The position numbers and the translations under genes are program-made. Under the pieces are notes generated by a model. It was not told the DNA's origin. It saw only the letters and a list, made by a program, of their open reading frames with translations, and did no database searches. From assembly GCA_027622005.1 (NCBI GenBank), contig JAQBZH010000022.1, positions 1 to 36,316 of the forward strand: a DNA stretch of 36,316 bases, in the 5' to 3' direction. The stretch comes from Bacteroidota bacterium (GTDB taxonomy: Bacteria > Bacteroidota > Rhodothermia > Rhodothermales > UBA10348). Shown here piece by piece: positions 32,141-36,316 of the stretch. Each line of letters begins with the position of its first letter. Positions within the stretch are counted from its first letter, which is position 1.

Positions 32141-33454
32141 CTATCGAGTCCGCGTTCCGTAAGTGCGTGGGAGCGTTTCGTCTCCCAGAATCACAAAATC
32201 ACCCATTCCCAAATGAGTTTCTTTGTTGAATTGGGTGATATCGTCCGTCGTTTTCATGGTGATGACCATAAAGCGCGTTCCCGGACGATACTGAACCAGG
32301 TGTTCAGGCGTTCCGGTGCCGGTTTCCGAGTGAAATCCGCCGACCATATGGACCACTTTAGAGCCCGGTTTGCGAGCTAAATGTTCTGCGATCGACCATG
32401 CCATGGTTGCATCCCATAGCGTCTGCGCGTCAAGCATCGTATCTCCACCGTGTTGTTGGGCAGGAGCCGGTGGAGGTGGTGGGGGCGGCGGGGTGTCGGA
32501 GGTTTTGGCCTCGTGTTTCATCGCCATTCCTTCGCCCATCTTGTGCTCAGAACCCATCTCGTGACCCGCGCCTTCTTCGTGCTTCATCTCGCCCATCTTG
32601 TGCTCTTCACCCATCTCATGCTGGGCTTCTTTGCCCGAAGCCATATGCTCGACGTGCATTTTGGCGTGAGCTTCGGAGTCCATCTTCATTCCTTCCGCCA
32701 TCTTGTGCTCGGAGCCCATTTCATGTCCTTCTACCATTTCATGGCCAGCCCCTTCTTCGTGCTTCATTTCCATTCCTTCCGCCATTTTATGCTCCATGGC
32801 CGCCTTTTCAGCTGGCACAGCCGGAGGGGCGAACGGAGGTACAACAGGTGTCGCGGGCCGCATCGAGGCCATGGCATCCGACATCACCTTATTCCATTGC
32901 TCGGTGTATTTCGCACTAGCTGCGCCGTAAGGGAGTGGGGCGAGATAGGTCAATGCCTGATCAGACAAGTCATGCAAGGACTGACGGCCGTTGCGGGTAA
33001 CCCTGTTGGCATAACGCCGAGGTGCGTTAGCAGCAATGACAGCGAGATTTTTGTCTTTGGCGAAATCAACTAGTGGCTTATAGTCCTGCGGATAGTTCGA
33101 CCACGGGCTGCTACTGAGTTGAAAGTGCGCATCTGTTATCAATCCTGCCAGGTATTCATCCACGATATACTGGACATCCCGCGAAAACATTTCCAGCGAT
33201 AGAGCTGCGGCATTTCCGTACGTGTCGAACATGGCTTCGAGGACACGCTGTTCAATAAAGTGGGAAACGGGGTCATCATGCTGTTCGCCGACAAATACGA
33301 CATCCACTTTTTTGATGGCGGCGCGAATATCGTCCATGGTCGCCGGAGTACCATCCGAACGATAAATCCGATAATGCTCTGCTTTAACCTTAATGGTATC
33401 TGCAGGAACGGAAATCAGATTCGCTAAAAGGAAGGCCAGAATTGTGAGTAACAT
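32141..33454 (-). CDS. ChaN-like protein with His/Met-rich insertion
   Basis: 437 residues with an N-terminal signal (about 1-18). The ChaN (heme-binding-uptake lipoprotein) fold is split in two. The first part (about 25-200) has VDVVFVGEQHDDPVSHFIEQRVLEAM, LSLEMFSRDVQYIVDEYLAG and IAANAPRRYANRV. The last part (about 345-437) has LWDATMAWSIAEHLARKPGSKVVHMVGGFHSETGTGTPEHL. Between them sits an insertion of about 95 residues (220-314) rich in His, Met, Glu and Lys (HKMAEGM, KHEEGAGHEM), then a run of nine prolines. Such a segment is a candidate soft-metal (copper, silver, zinc, nickel) binding arm; the core could still bind heme. It is the upstream neighbour of the M49-like gene and may share its operon (31 bases). 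Confidence 0.88.
   Translation of the reverse strand: MLLTILAFLLANLISVPADTIKVKAEHYRIYRSDGTPATMDDIRAAIKKVDVVFVGEQHDDPVSHFIEQRVLEAMFDTYGNAAALSLEMFSRDVQYIVDEYLAGLITDAHFQLSSSPWSNYPQDYKPLVDFAKDKNLAVIAANAPRRYANRVTRNGRQSLHDLSDQALTYLAPLPYGAASAKYTEQWNKVMSDAMASMRPATPVVPPFAPPAVPAEKAAMEHKMAEGMEMKHEEGAGHEMVEGHEMGSEHKMAEGMKMDSEAHAKMHVEHMASGKEAQHEMGEEHKMGEMKHEEGAGHEMGSEHKMGEGMAMKHEAKTSDTPPPPPPPPAPAQQHGGDTMLDAQTLWDATMAWSIAEHLARKPGSKVVHMVGGFHSETGTGTPEHLVQYRPGTRFMVITMKTTDDITQFNKETHLGMGDFVILGDETLPRTYGTRTR
32513..32797 (-). repeat. His/Met-rich internal repeat within ChaN-like gene
   Basis: Codes for residues 220-314. The 11-residue unit MKHEEGAGHEM occurs at about 230-240 and again at 290-300, and GSEHKM(A/G)EGM at 247-256 and 301-310. 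So a block of roughly 60 residues appears duplicated, with shorter HEM/EHKM units in between. The DNA shows corresponding repeats (for example CCTTCTTCGTGCTTCAT at both ends). Copy number may vary between strains. Confidence 0.8.
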
Positions 33455-33527
33455 AGCAGGACCTCTTTTCGGGAAGATTAATCGGCCCTAAAAAGTACTC
33501 AATCTGGACCGTATTATCGAACGCTAA

Positions 33528-35108
33528 CTAGCGCCGACGGCTGTTTCCGCCACGGTTTCCCTGATTTTTCTTACCACCGCCGTCGCGGTCACCACCACGA
33601 TCGTCTGAACCGCCACCAGACCTATCATCCGCATCACTGTAATGGATTGAATCATCAAACGAATCATCCTCCGAAGACTTGTTGGACTCTTTGCTTCGAT
33701 GCACTTCGTTGTGATACAAATCATCAAGGAGCATCGCTAGCAACTCGGGCTCTTCATTCGCCAAATTCTCTACCAAAGGTAGAAATCGCTGTAAACGCTC
33801 TTTGGCCAGGTTGCCGCGGTCGCGATATGACGATTCCAAAACAACGGTCAATCGGTCGGTAACTCGATGGGCTACATCGTCTTCTGAGGGGACATCGTGC
33901 TGTGTCATAGGGATTCCGTAACGCTGGCCGATGGCCAACAAGGTGCGCTGTTCTTGGATGGTAATTAGGATGATGGCCGTTCCGGTTTTTCCGGCACGGG
34001 CCGTGCGGCCGGCTCGATGGACATAATATTCCGGATCTTGGGGAATATCGTACATCAATACGTGGCTGAGATCCGTGATATCAATTCCACGTGCCGCCAC
34101 GTCGGTTGCCACCAAGAAGCGGCAACGGCCGTCGCGAACTTTCTGCATCACTTTCTCGCGGGCGGCCTGCGATAGATCACCCGAAATCAGGTCGACATCG
34201 TAGCCATAGTTTTTCAAAAAGGTGCCCAAATACTCAACATCCCGCTTGGTGTTAGCGAAAATGATGGCCGAATCCGGATTTTCCATTTCGATGATGCGCA
34301 CCAGAATCCGGTCTTTCTGCATACGATCCACGCGGTAATACCGGTGCTCGATGGTATCGACGCTCACATTCCCGGTCGATAGAGATAAGAAGACGGGGTC
34401 GTTCAGGAACTGGTGGGAGAGGTAGCGCACACGGGCTGGCATGGTCGCACTGAACATGCACGATTGCCTTTTGGCCGGCAAGTAGCGCTTAAGTTTGAGC
34501 ATGTCCGGGAAGAATCCCATCGACAACATTTCATCTGCTTCGTCAAAAACCAGCATACGGAGGTCGTCTAGGACCAGTCGCCCTTGTTGGATATGATCCA
34601 AAATTCGACCTGGTGTACCAATAATGACCTGAGCTCCGTCCTTCAGCGCTTTAATCTGCGCTTCGTACTTAACTCCGCCATAAATCACGACACTGGAAAA
34701 GTTGTGCTTGCCACGCAGGCGGTCAAACTCTTCGTGGATTTGTCGAGCAAGTTCACGTGTGGGAGACAAAATGAGCGCCTGGGCTCCAAATTGACGTTCA
34801 TCCAGCAGGTTAAACAGCGGAAGCAAGAAGCCTCCGGTTTTACCGGATCCGGTACGCGACTGGACAATCATGTCTCGGCCGTCGAGCAAATACGGAATCG
34901 CTTGCTCCTGAACCGGCATCAGCTTAGACCATCCGGCAGACTTAACAGCTTCTTTTATTTTTGGGGGTAAGGTTTCGACATCGAGTTCCGGCATCTTCTC
35001 TTCCGGTTCCGACATGGACGAGCGAATGTTTTCTTCCTTGCGTTCAGCTTGGGCTCGACTAGTAAGATCTATTCCCTTAATGAAACTCCTTCTGGTTCCG
35101 TTGGACAT
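33528..35108 (-). CDS. DEAD-box RNA helicase
   Basis: 526 residues from ATG 35108 (a TTG at 35117 and an internal ATG at 35015 are alternatives; the N-terminal 30 residues before MSEPEEKMPELD look poorly conserved). It unwinds RNA during ribosome assembly or mRNA decay. Motifs in order: Q motif (MPVQEQAI), SRTGSGKT (about 84-91), PTRELA (116-121), TPGR, DEAD (about 189-192), SAT (220-222), and domain 2 with IIFANTKRDVE, DVAARGIDI and HRAGRTARAG. An RNA-binding region follows, and the end is Arg/Gly/Asp-rich (DDRSGGGSDDRGGDRDGGG), an RGG-like tail of the DeaD/CsdA or RhlE type. It is complete; the specific paralogue is not resolved. Confidence 0.92.
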   Translation of the reverse strand: MSNGTRRSFIKGIDLTSRAQAERKEENIRSSMSEPEEKMPELDVETLPPKIKEAVKSAGWSKLMPVQEQAIPYLLDGRDMIVQSRTGSGKTGGFLLPLFNLLDERQFGAQALILSPTRELARQIHEEFDRLRGKHNFSSVVIYGGVKYEAQIKALKDGAQVIIGTPGRILDHIQQGRLVLDDLRMLVFDEADEMLSMGFFPDMLKLKRYLPAKRQSCMFSATMPARVRYLSHQFLNDPVFLSLSTGNVSVDTIEHRYYRVDRMQKDRILVRIIEMENPDSAIIFANTKRDVEYLGTFLKNYGYDVDLISGDLSQAAREKVMQKVRDGRCRFLVATDVAARGIDITDLSHVLMYDIPQDPEYYVHRAGRTARAGKTGTAIILITIQEQRTLLAIGQRYGIPMTQHDVPSEDDVAHRVTDRLTVVLESSYRDRGNLAKERLQRFLPLVENLANEEPELLAMLLDDLYHNEVHRSKESNKSSEDDSFDDSIHYSDADDRSGGGSDDRGGDRDGGGKKNQGNRGGNSRRR

Positions 35109-35165
35109 AAAATTCAATAAATGTGGCCTTTCCGAGGCCTAAAAGTGCTTGGTTGTAACCCGCGG

Positions 35166-35909
35166 TTACATGGCCAAGCCGCCGTCCACATGTAATACGT
35201 GACCGGTAATGTATGATGCACCTTCCGATGCAAGAAAAATGACAGCTGCTGAAATATCTGCAGGACTCGCCGGGCGTCCCACTGGTACCGAACTCAACAT
35301 TGCTTCCCGGGCTGCGTCCGAAAGTTTAGCGGTCATATCCGTTTCAACGTAACCAGGGGCCACAACGTTCACTGTAACACCTCGTCCACCTAATTCCTTG
35401 GCTAAACTTTTCGAAAACCCAATTATTCCAGCTTTAGAGGCCGAATAATTCGTCTGACCTGCGTTACCGGTAACGCCCACAATCGAGGACATGTTAATAA
35501 TACGCCCCGAACGCTGCTTCATCATCGGACGATACGCAGCTTTCGAATAGTTGAAGACGCTCTTGAGGTTGGTACCTACAACGGCGTCCCAATCGGCTTC
35601 GCTCATTCGAATCATGAGTCCGTCGCGGGTCACACCGGCGTTATTTACCAGTACGTCAATCGACCCCCAAGTAGCTATAATAGAGGAAACCGCGGCTTCT
35701 GCTGCTTCAAAATCGGCGGCATCAGCCTGAATACCCATGGCTTGAACTCCCATCGCTTGCAGTTCGGCGACCAAAGCATCGGCCTCCGTTGCAGACGAGC
35801 GGTAGGTGAATGCCACATTGGCCCCTTGTGCCGCAAAAGCTTCCACAATCGAGCGGCCAATGCCGCGCGTTCCGCCGGTTACTAAAACATTTTTATGGGC
35901 AAAAGACAT
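35166..35909 (-). CDS. fabG: 3-oxoacyl-ACP reductase FabG
   Basis: 247 residues from ATG 35909, the standard FabG length (an upstream in-frame ATG at 35933 would add eight). It uses NADPH to reduce beta-ketoacyl-ACP in fatty acid elongation in the cytoplasm. Seen: cofactor loop TGGTRGIG (11-18), NNAG (89-92), catalytic Ser (SS at 141-142), YSASK with Tyr155 and Lys159, and the late motif PGYVETDMT. The end YITGHVLHVDGGLAM is a FabG signature. It follows fabD by about 45 bases, so the two probably share an operon. acpP, which often follows fabG, is absent; a DEAD-box helicase gene comes next. Confidence 0.95.
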   Translation of the reverse strand: MSFAHKNVLVTGGTRGIGRSIVEAFAAQGANVAFTYRSSATEADALVAELQAMGVQAMGIQADAADFEAAEAAVSSIIATWGSIDVLVNNAGVTRDGLMIRMSEADWDAVVGTNLKSVFNYSKAAYRPMMKQRSGRIINMSSIVGVTGNAGQTNYSASKAGIIGFSKSLAKELGGRGVTVNVVAPGYVETDMTAKLSDAAREAMLSSVPVGRPASPADISAAVIFLASEGASYITGHVLHVDGGLAM

Positions 35910-35954
35910 GATGAACTTGTTTTCTGGTGACATTATATCGCGTCGGCATCGTCG

Positions 35955-36316
35955 TTAGACTACGCCCAGATCGGTTGCGGTTCCAAACGCAGACGTCTCC
36001 GCTTCCTTGCTTACACTTCTCTTGGCTAAACCGCTGAGCACTTTCCCCGCACCCACTTCAACAAAAGAAGTCGCGCCTGCCGCTTCCATCGCCACCAAAC
36101 TCTGCGCCCATCGAACGGGAGCCGTTAGTTGTTTGACGAGCATCGAACGAATTTCTTCGGGGTCGGTGCTTGCTGCGGCCGTCACGTTTAGAAATACAGG
36201 ACACTTGGGTTTGGTGATGGGGAGCGCGGCGAGCGCTTTTCCCAAACCACCGGTGGCATACGCCATGAGGGTCGAGTGAAACGCTCCGGCCGCCGGAAGC
36301 AAAAGCGCTCGCCGCG
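35955..36316 (-). CDS. fabD: Malonyl-CoA:ACP transacylase FabD, C-terminal part
   Basis: The final 119 codons of fabD; the reading frame continues off the right edge of the window, so the start and the catalytic GHSLG serine region are not visible. It moves malonyl from CoA to ACP in fatty acid synthesis. Seen: the PAAGAFHSTLM segment with the catalytic-dyad His, the FLNVTA strand, the VKQLTAPVRWAQSLVAME helix and the FVEVGAGKVLSGLAKR end, all diagnostic of FabD. The stop is 45 bases upstream of the preferred fabG start. The C-terminal extension after AKRS is short and variable. Confidence 0.93.
   Translation of the reverse strand, partial: RRALLLPAAGAFHSTLMAYATGGLGKALAALPITKPKCPVFLNVTAAASTDPEEIRSMLVKQLTAPVRWAQSLVAMEAAGATSFVEVGAGKVLSGLAKRSVSKEAETSAFGTATDLGVV

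Noticed and set aside
32450-33073. Long plus-strand frames opposite the ChaN-like gene
   Set aside because: They arise from the repetitive His/Met codons read backwards and have no initiation signal or family.
35950-35960. GTTAGAC near the fabD stop resembles an attC R' box
   Set aside because: Isolated match inside and next to core fatty-acid genes, with no partner box.
1-36316. CRISPR array, rRNA or tRNA genes
   Set aside because: No regularly spaced repeats with unique spacers, and no tRNA cloverleaf or rRNA sequence was recognised; a dedicated tRNA scan was not possible here.

Overview
The window looks like chromosomal DNA of a Bacteroidota-type bacterium in the broad sense (Bacteroidota, Rhodothermota or Balneolota). 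The evidence is a secreted FG-GAP/ASPIC protein with a type IX secretion (Por) C-terminal sorting domain, a long MacB/FtsX-type permease typical of that group, many secreted peptidases and lipoproteins, and mostly weak Shine-Dalgarno sequences. The base composition is moderate, except for a visibly GC-richer block at about 23.5-27.2 kb. The lineage is an inference; no rRNA or tRNA gene was seen.

Layout. 0.1-3.4 kb: an LVIVD-repeat lipoprotein, a DUF305 lipoprotein and a DUF1801 protein. 3.6-8.3 kb: a secreted Xaa-Pro aminopeptidase, an FtsX-family permease, a TfoX N-terminal-domain protein and a VOC protein. 8.5-14.8 kb: an Uup-like ABC-F ATPase, then a minus-strand run with an MFS transporter translationally coupled to a VOC protein, a frameshifted CPBP membrane protease, a GNAT acetyltransferase, an HELAH membrane protein and a lipoprotein, followed by a 20-bp tandem repeat. 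15.1-23.2 kb: a secreted amidohydrolase, a DinB-like protein, the ASPIC/T9SS protein, a tiny Gly/Ile-rich protein, an S41-like peptidase, a DUF1080 protein and an APC permease. 23.3-27.1 kb: a GC-rich pair, a secreted amidohydrolase and a multicopper oxidase.

27.3-29.9 kb is the most interesting part: a small chromosomal integron. It has a full-length integron-type tyrosine recombinase (IntI, with its characteristic extra domain and all catalytic residues). Divergent from it is a minus-strand cassette array: a type II toxin-antitoxin cassette, a convincing attC site (RYYYAAC/GTTRRRY ends), a DUF3995 membrane-protein cassette, and a degenerate or truncated second attC that abuts the GC-rich block. 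A 414-bp gene-free stretch between intI and the first cassette should hold attI, the cassette promoter and the intI promoter; it carries several GATATC/TGATATTA-type boxes and nested inverted repeats.

29.9-36.3 kb: a VOC dioxygenase-like protein abutting an M49-like zinc peptidase lipoprotein, a ChaN-like protein with a large His/Met-rich insertion, a DEAD-box RNA helicase, and the fatty-acid genes fabG and fabD (fabD cut by the window edge).

Other signals worth attention are the CPBP frameshift, which sits exactly on a U UUU UUA slippery heptamer, and a scattered copper/metal theme (DUF305, multicopper oxidase, His/Met-rich ChaN protein). The metal theme is inference only.
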